Shown: positions 8,101 to 16,737, numbered from the stretch's first letter. The stretch is 32,981 bases of DNA from DASQBT01 sp049578545 (GCA_049578545.1 JBAUMF010000020.1:1-32981), one strand, 5' to 3'. Notes: a model not told the origin generated them from the letters alone. Numbers and translations: made by a program.

Positions 8101-9600
8101 TTAGCCCAGATTGACGGGCACAAAAATCCTGGTGTCGCCGCGTTGTATCAGCAGTGCGATCGATTTGTCCGCTTTGGCAATCAATTTCCTCATTTGCTCG
8201 ACATCACTGACCGGGGTGCCGTTCACAGACAGGATGACATCGCCTTGTTGAACACCTGCACGAGCTGCAGCGCCAGTGACATCTTCGACCACCAAACCAC
8301 CTTTCAGTCCCGATTCCTCTTGTTCATCAGGCTGCAACGGCCGCAGCGCAAGGCCGAGTTTGCCATTTTGCTGACTGGCCGAATTTTCGGCAATCTCAGC
8401 CTTGATGTTTTTTGCGTCACCCAGGCTGGCACTGAGTTTCTCGAGTTTGCCGTCACGCCAGATGTCCAGTGTCACTTCTTGCCCTGGCATCGACTCGCCG
8501 ATCAGGCTGGGCAGGTCAATTGAATTGACAATGGGATGACCATCGACGGTGCGAATGATATCGCCAACTTTGAGGCCGGCTTTATCTGCCGGGCTTCCTC
8601 TTTCAATATCGGAAATGAGGGCGCCTTCGGGCTTATCCAGCTTGAAGGAATCGGCCAGCGTCTGATTGACTTCCTGCACGGTAACGCCCAGGCGGGCATG
8701 GGTGGCATGGCCGGTCTTGAGAATCTGGTTCTTGACGTGGACCGCAACATCGATCGGAATAGCAAAGGACAAGCCCTGGTAACCACCTGACCGGCTATAG
8801 ATTTGCGAATTCATCCCGACGACTTCGCCGCGTGTGTTAAGCAGCGGTCCACCGGAATTTCCCGGGTTGACGGCCGCATCGGTCTGGATGAAAGGCACAT
8901 AGTTTTCATCCGGCAATGACCGCCCCTTTGCACTCACGATGCCGGCGGTCACGCTATTCTCAAAGCCAAAAGGCGAACCGATCGCAAGCACCCATTCACC
9001 TACTTTGAGGTTGGTGGGGTTGCCCAATGGCAAGATCGGTAGGTTGTTGGCGTCAATCTTTATTATGGCCACATCCGTCTTGGGGTCGGAACCCAACACC
9101 TTGGCATGGAATTCCCGTCGGTCGGTCAGTTTGACCGTAACTTCATTGGCATCCTTTACGACATGGGCATTTGTCAGAATCAGGCCGTCCGGGCTGATGA
9201 TAAATCCCGACCCTTCGCCGTGCGTTGGCATGTCTCCATGAGGAATTGCGCCAAAACCGTGGCCATGTCCCTGGAAGCGGTGAAAGAACCGGAAGAATGG
9301 ATCGCTCTCGAAGGGGTTGTCAGCGCCATTGCCCTGGGTGGCATCGAATGCGGTCTTATCCGTGCCTGAAACGCTTATATTGACAACGGCCGGACCAACC
9401 CTTTGTGTAATCTGTGTAAAGTCGGGCAGCGTGACGGTCGGATTGGGAGCGCTCATGACCGGTAATGTATTTGACGCTGCGTATGGAACGGTGCCCGAGC
9501 TATGGACCTCCTGATAGGCGTAAATCCCGGTAACGCCAAGCAGGCCAGAGATTGCAAAAGCAACGATCAGGGTTTTGGGGCTGAAAGGTTGTTTATTCAT
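8101..9600 (-). CDS. degP: DegP/MucD-type periplasmic serine endoprotease (Do family)
   Basis: This 499-residue S1C protease has an N-terminal hydrophobic signal or anchor (residues ~10-30). The trypsin-like domain has catalytic His146 (LTNAHVV), Asp176 (KTDVAII) and Ser249 (NPGNSGGPL). Two PDZ domains follow (about 295-395 and 405-495), the first with the carboxylate-binding RLGVTVQ region. The Do family degrades or refolds damaged envelope proteins. The linker before the active site is rich in Gly, His and Phe (FFRFFHRFQGHGHGFG), as in MucD/DegP LA loops. Start at 9600 has a GGAG ribosome-binding site just upstream. The gene diverges from the Anbu gene; no rpoE-rse genes are adjacent. Confidence 0.93.
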   Translation of the reverse strand: MNKQPFSPKTLIVAFAISGLLGVTGIYAYQEVHSSGTVPYAASNTLPVMSAPNPTVTLPDFTQITQRVGPAVVNISVSGTDKTAFDATQGNGADNPFESDPFFRFFHRFQGHGHGFGAIPHGDMPTHGEGSGFIISPDGLILTNAHVVKDANEVTVKLTDRREFHAKVLGSDPKTDVAIIKIDANNLPILPLGNPTNLKVGEWVLAIGSPFGFENSVTAGIVSAKGRSLPDENYVPFIQTDAAVNPGNSGGPLLNTRGEVVGMNSQIYSRSGGYQGLSFAIPIDVAVHVKNQILKTGHATHARLGVTVQEVNQTLADSFKLDKPEGALISDIERGSPADKAGLKVGDIIRTVDGHPIVNSIDLPSLIGESMPGQEVTLDIWRDGKLEKLSASLGDAKNIKAEIAENSASQQNGKLGLALRPLQPDEQEESGLKGGLVVEDVTGAAARAGVQQGDVILSVNGTPVSDVEQMRKLIAKADKSIALLIQRGDTRIFVPVNLG

Positions 9601-9914
9601 TTGCTACTCCTTCATTTACATGCGATCGACATACAATTAAATCACTGTAAGGCACGGTTCATTGCATCAATTGCATGAAAATTGACTCTGGAATCGGCGA
9701 AAGATTCCCTCTCACGTAGATCCAGAAACCTCACGCTCGAAGTCGCCGCGCGTGTTTCGCACAGTGGACTCTGCTGCCCAAACCAGGGCTGGAGTATATG
9801 GAACAGACCAATGCCCTGCTTGTTGGCTTTGATTCTGGTATCGATCGTGCTTAATTTCCCCATAGAGCAAACTTGGGTTAAAGTAAGAAGCCATGTATCC
9901 GGCGGGATAGATAA
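9601..9914. other. Divergent promoter region between degP and the Anbu gene
   Basis: The interval should carry promoters for both divergent genes. I see no convincing -35/-10 pair or sigmaE-type site that I could defend, and no gene; the open frames here lack recognisable features. Confidence 0.35.
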
Positions 9915-10697
9915 ATGACGTATTGTCTTGCTATCAAAGTTGACCAGGGATTGGTGTTCGCCTCTGACTCGCTTACCAACGCGGGCATAGACCATGTCAG
10001 CACCTATTCCAAGATGCACACTTTCATGCATCCGGGTGACCGCATGTTCGTGCTGTTGGCGGCAGGTAATCTCGCGACCACCCAGAGCGTGGTCAAGCAT
10101 TTACGTGACGACTGCCATCTGGGCAACCAGCCTTGCTTGAGCACGATCAATACGATGAATGAAGCAGTCGAGTATGTCGGCAACATCTCCGCTGAGGTAC
10201 AGCGCAGCCAGTCGACACGTGATACTGCCAATACCAATTTCGAGGCTACCTTCATCTTCGGTGGCCAGATTGCCGGCCATGAGCCTGAAATCTATATGAT
10301 TTATCCCCAAGGCAATCATATTCACGAATCGAGTACCCACCCGTTTTTGCAAATCGGCGAAACGAAATATGGCAAGCCCATTCTGGACCGCGTCATTCGA
10401 CATGACACTCCGCTGGAACAGGCCGCACGCTGCGCACTGGTGTCGATCAACTCAACCATCCGCTCCAATCTGACTGTTGGCCCCCCGGTGGAGTTGCTGA
10501 TCTATTCCGTCAATGCGCTCGACACTGGCCGCCATCTGGTGTTTACGGAAGATGATCCCTACTACCGAGCGCTGGGCGATGCGTGGAACGAGGGCCTGCG
10601 TCAGGCGCTCAACAACCTGCCACCCTTCGATTGGGAAGTGCAGCTGCAACCCCTCCAGGTAGTCGCCACCAGCAACAACGGACAAATGCAGGGCTAA
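9915..10697 (+). CDS. Anbu, proteasome-type peptidase
   Basis: The 260-residue protein starts MTYCLAIKVDQGLVFASDS, the hallmark of Anbu (ancestral beta subunit), a bacterial proteasome homologue. Thr2, exposed after Met removal, is the predicted nucleophile; Asp18 and Lys33 occupy the usual proteasomal active-site positions. Members form ring or helical oligomers in the cytoplasm; natural substrates are not firmly known. Anbu is usually found beside transglutaminase-like, alpha-E and ATP-grasp genes, none of which is visible here, so this copy is isolated. A GGGA ribosome-binding site lies about 9 nt upstream of the ATG. It is the last ordinary gene before the defence-like cluster. Confidence 0.92.
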   Translation: MTYCLAIKVDQGLVFASDSLTNAGIDHVSTYSKMHTFMHPGDRMFVLLAAGNLATTQSVVKHLRDDCHLGNQPCLSTINTMNEAVEYVGNISAEVQRSQSTRDTANTNFEATFIFGGQIAGHEPEIYMIYPQGNHIHESSTHPFLQIGETKYGKPILDRVIRHDTPLEQAARCALVSINSTIRSNLTVGPPVELLIYSVNALDTGRHLVFTEDDPYYRALGDAWNEGLRQALNNLPPFDWEVQLQPLQVVATSNNGQMQG

Positions 10698-11258
10698 TCA
10701 GCTTGGCTGCGCGAATCTTCCATTGCGCCAGCGTAGCCATCGCCGGTTGCCGACATGATTCTTACGGCGTCGCAAAACTCAGACTCCAGTCGCCGTTCCG
10801 ATAGCCACAGCCTTGCAGTGCCTATCTCCAGGGCCGCGGACTGAACCGCGGGGTTCGAATTCACAGGGTTGGATCTAACCCGCAACGGCAAAGGCGAGAG
10901 TCCGCCTGTTCTCCTGCCCAAGTCCCGCGTAGCCGTCAAACCAAAGTTACCGCCGCCGAGCATGCGTGGGCCCGCCTTTTTGCATGCCCCCCAATCCCGA
11001 ATATGTCCACACAACTGTCATCAGTGTAAAGCTGGCGATGTTTCGGCATGAATGATCTCAAGTCGGCACCCAGGCACGCACCAAGGAGGGTCGCCGCTGT
11101 TCTTCACAGGATGTGCTCAGGGGCCGCAGACCTTGACGCGGAACAGCCAGAGAGGCTAGGAGCGCGAACCAAATTGGAATCGAACGCCTGAGCTGTCGTC
11201 CTGCACTTTTGAAGCGTAACATCTGCATGAGCAAGCATATGTAGAAAGAAGGGGGGCT
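10698..11258. other. 561-bp intergenic region upstream of the cluster
   Basis: No gene is supported. Visible elements are CCGCGG-actgaa-CCGCGG (10834-10851, a 6-bp stem), a GGGTT/AACCC mini-hairpin near 10865-10880, and a 7-bp inverted repeat GCTGTTC/GAACAGC (11096-11102 and 11141-11147). A weak sigma70-like pair, TTGACG at 11133 and TAGGAG at 11157 with 18-bp spacing, could serve the gene at 11259, but the -10 matches only 3 of 6 consensus bases. A GGTTCGAATTC string resembles a tRNA T-loop but no tRNA can be folded around it. Confidence 0.35.
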
Positions 11259-13205
11259 ATGCGGCTGCATACCTTCGTGGCGATGCCGTTCGGAGTGAAG
11301 GCGGGCATCGACTTCAACCGGGTCTACGAAGACTACATACGGCCGGGACTGGAATCGGCCGGGTTAAAGGTGTTCCGCGCCGATCAGGAACAGCGTGCCG
11401 GCGACATCCGCACTGACATGTTCCAGGAACTGCTGCTGGCCGATCTCGTTGTCGTTGACCTCAGCATCGACAATCCCAATGTCTGGTACGAACTGGGTGT
11501 GCGCCATGCGCTGCGTGCCCGCGGCGTGTTGCTGGTACAAAGTGCGCGCGATTATCAGCCATTCGATATCTACACCGACCGCAAGCTGCAATACCACCTC
11601 AGGGAGGGTGTGCCCGATCCCGCGCAGCTTGAACAGGACCGCGCCGCTCTGGCGGAAATGGCCAGCGCCACGGTGCAATCCTGGCAGGGTCGGCGCATCA
11701 GTCCGGTGTTCAGTCTGCTGCAGGACCTGCAGGAGGCTGACTGGCGCGACATGCTGCTCAGCGGCGATAACGAATTTCGCGATGCCTATGAGACCTGGCG
11801 GCGGCGCATCGAAGTGGCACGCAAGGGCAACCGGCCGGGCGACATACTGGTGCTGGCCGAGGAGACGCCGACCTGGGCCTTGCGCCAGGAAGCACGGCGC
11901 CAGGCCGGCAAGGCACTGCTCAAGCTGCAGCAGTATCGTTTGGCGCTGGAGCAATTCGAGGCCGTATTGGAACTGGACCCGGGTAACCTCGACAGCCGAC
12001 AGCAGAAGGGGATCGTGCTGGGCCGGCTGGGGCGCCATGACGAGGCGCGGCAATGGGCGGAGGCGATCGTCGCCGATCATGCCGCCGATCCTGAATGCTG
12101 GTGTCTGCTGGGGCGGCTGGAAAAGGATAAATGGGTTTCCCGCTGGCGCCTGCCCGCCGCGACGGCCGAGGCCATGCGCGCAACGGCGGCGCGTGAACTG
12201 CCCCTGCTGCTGGCGGCGATCGAACCCTACATGAAGGCCTTCATCCAGTCGCCAGCGCACGTCTACTCGGGAATCAACGCTTGTACCCTGCGCCACCTGC
12301 AACTGCATCTGGGCCATGCGTTGAAGAATGCGACCAGCCTGCCCAGCCTGGAAGGCGGCGTGACATGGGCCTGCCTGGCGGCGCTGGAGCGCGCCCCGAA
12401 CGATTACTGGAACCGCGCCACCTGGGCCGAGCTGCAACTCCTGCTGGGCAAAGTTGACCAGGTGGAAAGCGCCTGGCGCGAAACCGTGGCGGTGGCAGAC
12501 AAGGACTGGTTTGCGCTCGATTCCAGTCGTCGGCAAATGCTCATCCTGCGCGATCTCGGCTTCCATCCGGAGGCAGTGGCAGTCGCCTTGCAAATTCTTG
12601 AAAACGAGATTATCCGTTTGCAGGCTCCCTGGCAGCCGCGCTGGGTATTCCTGTTTTCCGGCCACATGATCGACGATCCCCGGCGCAAGGGGCCGCCGCG
12701 TTTTCCTGCCGACAAGGAAGCCGTTGCCGCTCATGCCATTGACGCCAGGCTCGACGAACTGGGCATGGGACCAGAAGACCTGGCCATTTGCGGTGGCGCG
12801 TGCGGCGGCGATACGCTGTTCGCCGAGGCTGCCCTGCAGCGCGGCTGCCGGCTGCAGCTTCATCTGCAGTTCGACGAGGCCGATTTCCTTCAGGCCTCGG
12901 TTGCCTTCGCCGGCGAGGCCTGGGTCGATCGCTACTACGCCATCAAGGATCAGCCCCTGACCCGGATCTGCGTTCAGCCCGATGAGCTGGGGCCGCTGCC
13001 CAAAGGCCGAGATCCATATGAGCGCAACAACCTCTGGCAGCTCTATACCGCGCTGGCTCATGGCCCCGACAAGGTGCGCTTCATCAGCCTTTGGAACGGC
13101 GAGGGCGGCTTCGGCCCGGGCGGCACCCAGCACATGGTGGAAACCGTCAGGCGCCACGCCGGGCGGGTGAGCATATTGGATACGCTGAAGTTGTTCGGGC
13201 TGTAA
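11259..13205 (+). CDS. ASK1-like TRAFs-binding/TPR protein with SLOG-like C-terminal domain
   Basis: The 648-residue protein has three parts. Residues 1-~110 form an alpha/beta domain like nucleoside 2-deoxyribosyltransferases and TIR domains: TFVAMPFG at the start, then DLSIDNPNVWYELGVRHAL with Glu78 in the position of the catalytic Glu. Residues ~150-450 are a TPR-type helical region matching the TRAFs-binding domain (DUF4071) of the eukaryotic stress kinase ASK1. Residues ~463-648 look like a Rossmannoid SLOG nucleotide-sensor domain, with FLFSGHMIDDP, GGACGGDT (512-519) and an acidic FDEADF. Related bacterial proteins occur with immunity genes. A nucleotide sensor or generator for the downstream effectors is my inference. 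Start: AAGGGGGG ribosome-binding site close to the ATG. The DNA is clearly GC-rich compared with the left flank. Confidence 0.75.
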   Translation: MRLHTFVAMPFGVKAGIDFNRVYEDYIRPGLESAGLKVFRADQEQRAGDIRTDMFQELLLADLVVVDLSIDNPNVWYELGVRHALRARGVLLVQSARDYQPFDIYTDRKLQYHLREGVPDPAQLEQDRAALAEMASATVQSWQGRRISPVFSLLQDLQEADWRDMLLSGDNEFRDAYETWRRRIEVARKGNRPGDILVLAEETPTWALRQEARRQAGKALLKLQQYRLALEQFEAVLELDPGNLDSRQQKGIVLGRLGRHDEARQWAEAIVADHAADPECWCLLGRLEKDKWVSRWRLPAATAEAMRATAARELPLLLAAIEPYMKAFIQSPAHVYSGINACTLRHLQLHLGHALKNATSLPSLEGGVTWACLAALERAPNDYWNRATWAELQLLLGKVDQVESAWRETVAVADKDWFALDSSRRQMLILRDLGFHPEAVAVALQILENEIIRLQAPWQPRWVFLFSGHMIDDPRRKGPPRFPADKEAVAAHAIDARLDELGMGPEDLAICGGACGGDTLFAEAALQRGCRLQLHLQFDEADFLQASVAFAGEAWVDRYYAIKDQPLTRICVQPDELGPLPKGRDPYERNNLWQLYTALAHGPDKVRFISLWNGEGGFGPGGTQHMVETVRRHAGRVSILDTLKLFGL

Positions 13206-13207
13206 TG

Positions 13208-13261
13208 TTTAGCCAAAGCTATGCCTAATGGAAGATAGCCATCTGGCCAAAATTGGCTAAA
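13208..13261 (+). promoter_or_regulatory. Alternative-pairing hairpins just after the ASK1-like gene
   Basis: TTTAGCCA (13208-13215) is complementary to TGGCTAAA (13254-13261). A second TAGCCA (13236-13241) can pair with the same TGGCTA instead. The two structures exclude each other, as in an attenuator, though no regulatory partner is visible. It starts 3 nt after the stop codon. Confidence 0.3.
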
Positions 13262-13272
13262 ACGTGAGAGGA

Positions 13273-13321
13273 GCAATCGAAGGGAGGCATCGGTTGCTTT
13301 CGGCACTTCGTGTACTTTTTT
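13273..13321 (+). terminator. Candidate intrinsic terminator after the ASK1-like gene
   Basis: GCAATCGA (13273-13280) pairs with TCGGTTGC (13290-13297) over 8 bp with one G-T wobble and a 9-nt loop. It is followed by a small GCAC/GTGT stem and a T6 run ending near 13321. The T-run is about 18 nt from the main stem, which weakens the case. If real, it separates the ASK1-like gene from the caspase operon. Confidence 0.35.
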
Positions 13322-13459
13322 CAATAGGCCAATAAATTGAACCTGTTCAGGGAGGGATCATGAGTCCAAGCACGTAGCGCCTGCACGGTAGCTTGCAAAG
13401 CAAGGATTCGCAATCGGCAAGCAAGGATAGGCATAGTCACCCACGACCATTCATCCCGG

Positions 13460-13488
13460 CTCTTGTCGGCTCGTCCCATCGACAAGAG
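13460..13488. promoter_or_regulatory. Perfect 9-bp inverted repeat upstream of the caspase gene
   Basis: CTCTTGTCG (13460-13468) and CGACAAGAG (13480-13488) are perfect reverse complements around an 11-nt loop. The repeat lies 76 bp before the caspase start and has no T-run, so an operator or a 5'-leader hairpin is likelier than a terminator. Downstream, GACAATTA occurs twice (13511 and 13544). Confidence 0.4.
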
Positions 13489-13564
13489 AGGAGGATGACA
13501 GCAGTGTCGCGACAATTAGCACCTTGTGACACCATGATCTAGAGACAATTAAGGAGGAAACACT

Positions 13565-14356
13565 GTGAGCAAGAAAGCACTTTGCATCGGCATCAATGAC
13601 TATCCAGGCACTCAGAACGACCTGAAAGGCTGCGTCAACGACGCCAACGACTGGGCCGCCGAACTGAAAAGTCGCGGCTGCGATGTCGGCGTCATGCTAA
13701 ATGGCGACGCCACCAGGGCGGGCATGACCCAGGCCATGAACGAGATGATCACCAGCGCCCGCAGCGGCGACACTGTGATCTTCACCTATTCCGGCCACGG
13801 CACCTGGGTGCCCGACAGCTCGGGCGACGAACCCGATGGCCGCGATGAGGCGCTCTGTCCCTGCGACATCGGCATGGCGGGACCCTTGATCGACGACGAG
13901 ATCCACGCGCTGTTCGACAAGCGCGCGAACGGCGTGCGCATTCTGCTCATTTCCGACAGTTGCCATTCCGGCTCGGTCACGCGCGGCGACGAAAGCGACC
14001 TCGATCCCGGCATGCCGCGCGCCCGTTTCATGCCGCCGCAGGACTGGATGCACAAGAGCGAACTGCCGGTCTCGCCCCACCGGCCCAAGACCCTGGTCAA
14101 CGGGCTGAAAAAAACCGGCGGCGATCTGCTGCTGGCCGGCTGCCTGGACACGGAATACAGCTACGACACCAGCTTCCATGGCCGGCCCAACGGCGCCTTC
14201 ACCTACTACGCCGTGAAGACGCTGCACGACTCCAATCCCGCCACTTACGATGCCTGGTTCAAGGCGATACGCGACTATCTGCCCAACTCCAACCTCCCGC
14301 AAAACCCGCAAATCCTGGGCAGCGCCGGCGCGCGGCGCTTCAAGGTGCTCGCGTGA
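13565..14356 (+). CDS. Caspase family (C14) peptidase
   Basis: The 263-residue protein is a compact caspase-fold cysteine peptidase of the metacaspase/orthocaspase type. It opens with KKALCIGINDYPG and carries the catalytic dyad His78 (YSGHG) and Cys133 (ISDSCHSG). An acidic block after the His (SSGDEPDGRDEALCP) is typical of bacterial members. No pro-domain, membrane segment or fused sensor is present: nearly the whole length is the p20/p10-like catalytic unit. Type I metacaspase-like enzymes usually cleave after Arg/Lys; P1 preference cannot be proven here. Bacterial caspases next to NLR-like or CHAT proteins are known in defence loci and can activate pore-formers. The start is a GTG with a strong AAGGAGGAA site. 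The next gene follows 89 bp later. Confidence 0.9.
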   Translation: MSKKALCIGINDYPGTQNDLKGCVNDANDWAAELKSRGCDVGVMLNGDATRAGMTQAMNEMITSARSGDTVIFTYSGHGTWVPDSSGDEPDGRDEALCPCDIGMAGPLIDDEIHALFDKRANGVRILLISDSCHSGSVTRGDESDLDPGMPRARFMPPQDWMHKSELPVSPHRPKTLVNGLKKTGGDLLLAGCLDTEYSYDTSFHGRPNGAFTYYAVKTLHDSNPATYDAWFKAIRDYLPNSNLPQNPQILGSAGARRFKVLA

Positions 14357-14445
14357 GGCATCAGCGCCGACTTGATACTCAGCCAAGGCGTCCGAAACTT
14401 GGGAATACGGGCGAGCATCCGCGGTGAAGATCAGGTGACTTCGCC

Positions 14446-16737
14446 ATGATCTTCATCAGTTATCGTCGCGCCGATGCCGGCGGCCACGCCGGGCGGCTGT
14501 TCGACCGGCTGTCACATTGGTTTGACGCCGATGCCCTGTTCTACGACCTGGATGGCATCGATGCGGGCGACGTGTTCCCGGCACGCATTGAGGGCGCGAT
14601 CAAGAACGCCGCTGTCGTGCTGGTACTTATCGGCCCGGACTGGCTGGCGGAGATCAACACGCGTGTCAGCCAACCCGGCGTCGACTTCGTCCGGCGCGAA
14701 GTCGAGCTGGCCTTGGCGCGTAAGGCCGAGGGCGCGCTTGTCCTACCGGTGCTCCTGGGCGGCGCGACCATGCCGGCGCCAAATCAGTTTAATGCCGAGT
14801 TGCAAGCTGAAATCTCCCCGCTTTGTGCCTTGGATGCGCACGAATTCCGCGGCAAGCAGGCGGACTGGGAGAACCAGTTCGTGCGCTTGCGCGAGCGCAT
14901 CGCCCAGGTGCCCGGCATCCCCACGCCACGCTTCCGCGCACCGGCGGGCGCCGAACATCCCTTCCGCCTCATCGACCACAGTCTCAGCCCTCACTTTCAG
15001 GACCCTAATGGCCTGCTGGCCCGCCTGCATGAACAGCTTGCCGCATCCGGCAGCGCCGCCGTGCTTGCGCGCGCCGCCTTGTACGGCATGGGCGGCGTGG
15101 GCAAGACCCAGCTCGCCCTCAAGTACAGCCATGAATACCGCGACCTGTATGCCGGCGTGTGGTGGTTTCGGTCCGAAACCGATGCCACCCTGCAACTGGA
15201 TGCGCAGGCATGTTGCGATACCGTCGGCGCGCCCATCAACGACGGCGAATTGCCCGGCGCCGCCCTCAAGCGCTGGCTGGCGCGGCAGACGGCTACCTGG
15301 CTATTGGTCTTTGACAACGCCGAGGACGTCGCCACTTTGCGTACTCGTCTCCCTGAAGACGGCCCACACCATGTCATCATTACCTCCCGCAACCCGGCCT
15401 GGGGCGGACTGGCCAAGCCGGTCGAGCTTGAGGTCTGGAGCCCCAAGCAGAGTGCAGATTTTCTTGGTGAGCGTTTGGAGAGTGCCTCGCGGACCGACTT
15501 GCTTGAACTGGCCGGCGACCTGGGCGGCCTACCCCTGGCGCTGGAACAGGCGGCAAGCTATCTGGAAGAGACCGGCGTTTCCGTCGCCGATTATCGGGCC
15601 CTGCTGGCCGGCGTCGATACCGAAGGCCTGATCCTGGACGAAGGGCGGCTTGCCACCGGCTATGAACGCTCGGTCGCCGCCACGCTATCCGTCGCGTTCG
15701 AAAAGCTCTCCCTTGGCGCCGCGCAATTGCTGCGCCTGTGCGCATTTGCCGCGCCGGAGCCGTTGCCGGAGCGCTTCTTTCACGAAGCATCCGAAACGCT
15801 GCCAGCCGAACTGGCGCATGCCGCCACCGAGCCGCTGGCATGGAACCGCCTGGTTGGCGAACTCCGCGCCTTTAGCCTGGTGGAGCGGCTCCGGGTCCCG
15901 CCCCTGGAGCCCAAACCGGGAACAGCCGAGCGCGATGAACCGGCGCTGGTATTGCACCGCCTCACCCAACAGGTGGTCCGCTCACGCTTGGCAAAAGCTG
16001 CGCAAGATGCGCATGCGCTTCAGATGGTACTCAGCGCCTGTTGTCCGCAAGAGGCCGGTCTGCCTGCCAACTGGCCGCGCTTTGCCGCCCTTGCGGAGCA
16101 TGTCACGCATCTTGACCGCTTTCTGGCGAAGGGGTGGCTGAACCCAAGGGACCATACCTGGCTGCTCGACAGGGTGGCGACTTACCTGCAAGAAGGCCCC
16201 GCGCTTTACGCCGAGGCCGCCCGTTGGTTTAGACGTGCATTGGAGATCAATCAGAATGAGCAGGGCGAGGAACACCCCGACACGCTCACCAGCATGAACA
16301 ACCTGGCCGAGACCCTGAGGGCTCAGGGCGACCTGCCCGGTGCCCGCGCGCTTCAGGAAACGGTGCTGGAGGTTAGCCGCCGGGTGCTGGGCGAGGCGCA
16401 CCCCGACACGCTCACCAGCATGAGCGACCTGGCCGCCACGCTGTGGAACCAGGGCGATCTGCCCGGTGCCCGCGCGCTTGAGGAAAAGGTGCTGGAGGTC
16501 CGCCGCCGGATGCTGGGCGAGGAGCACGCCGACACCCTCACCAGCATGAACAACCTGGCCGCCACGCTGTGGCAACAGGGTGAGCAGAATGAGGCAAACC
16601 GACTTATGCTGGCCGCTGCGCAAGGCTGTGATCGGGCTCTTGGGCCGGATCATCCCAATACTGTCCAATTCCGGCGGGCCGCCGAACAGATGCAAGCCAT
16701 CCTCGACAACCACAAGAAATCAGGAGCCCTTCAGTGA
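14446..16737 (+). CDS. TIR-NB-ARC-TPR STAND protein (bacterial NLR-like)
   Basis: This 763-residue protein combines an N-terminal TIR domain (MIFISYRRADAGGHAGRLFDRL; putative NADase Glu85 in FVRREVELAL) with a STAND NTPase. The NTPase has Walker A GMGGVGKTQLA (Lys220), Walker B LLVFDNAED (Asp290) and the NB-ARC motif GLPLAL (361-366). The C-terminus has at least three kinesin-light-chain-type TPRs of exactly 42 residues (607-648, 649-690, 691-732). The architecture fits a cytoplasmic sensor: TPRs bind a trigger, the NTPase oligomerises, and TIR consumes NAD+ or makes a signal molecule. TIR activity is inferred from the motif only. Its stop overlaps the start of the following CHAT gene by 4 nt, so translation is probably coupled and the two products may work together. 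Confidence 0.9.
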   Translation: MIFISYRRADAGGHAGRLFDRLSHWFDADALFYDLDGIDAGDVFPARIEGAIKNAAVVLVLIGPDWLAEINTRVSQPGVDFVRREVELALARKAEGALVLPVLLGGATMPAPNQFNAELQAEISPLCALDAHEFRGKQADWENQFVRLRERIAQVPGIPTPRFRAPAGAEHPFRLIDHSLSPHFQDPNGLLARLHEQLAASGSAAVLARAALYGMGGVGKTQLALKYSHEYRDLYAGVWWFRSETDATLQLDAQACCDTVGAPINDGELPGAALKRWLARQTATWLLVFDNAEDVATLRTRLPEDGPHHVIITSRNPAWGGLAKPVELEVWSPKQSADFLGERLESASRTDLLELAGDLGGLPLALEQAASYLEETGVSVADYRALLAGVDTEGLILDEGRLATGYERSVAATLSVAFEKLSLGAAQLLRLCAFAAPEPLPERFFHEASETLPAELAHAATEPLAWNRLVGELRAFSLVERLRVPPLEPKPGTAERDEPALVLHRLTQQVVRSRLAKAAQDAHALQMVLSACCPQEAGLPANWPRFAALAEHVTHLDRFLAKGWLNPRDHTWLLDRVATYLQEGPALYAEAARWFRRALEINQNEQGEEHPDTLTSMNNLAETLRAQGDLPGARALQETVLEVSRRVLGEAHPDTLTSMSDLAATLWNQGDLPGARALEEKVLEVRRRMLGEEHADTLTSMNNLAATLWQQGEQNEANRLMLAAAQGCDRALGPDHPNTVQFRRAAEQMQAILDNHKKSGALQ
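16264..16641 (+). repeat. 126-bp tandem TPR-coding repeats
   Basis: Three units start at 16264, 16390 and 16516, each 126 bp (42 codons). The first two share long identical DNA stretches around the codons for PDTLTSM and GDLPGARAL. The third is conserved only in its first half. DNA-level similarity suggests recent duplication of the sensor repeats. Confidence 0.75.

Noticed and set aside
10846..10870. GGTTCGAATTC, resembling a tRNA T-loop
   Set aside because: The flanking bases do not form a T-stem, and no anticodon arm or acceptor stem can be found at the expected distances.
11133..11162. Sigma70-like promoter for the ASK1-like gene
   Set aside because: The -35 matches 5 of 6 bases, but the -10 matches only 3 of 6. 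It is noted in the gap entry but is not strong enough for a feature.
11364..13157. A 597-codon open frame antisense to the ASK1-like gene, and similar long antisense frames at 17541-18752 and 18864-20507
   Set aside because: High GC content and codon structure of the + strand genes leave the antisense frames open. The translations show no domain and the + strand frames carry complete motifs.
13495..13542. A 15-codon leader-peptide-like ORF upstream of the caspase gene
   Set aside because: Its AGGAGG is directly against the ATG, too close for normal initiation, and there is no run of regulatory codons.
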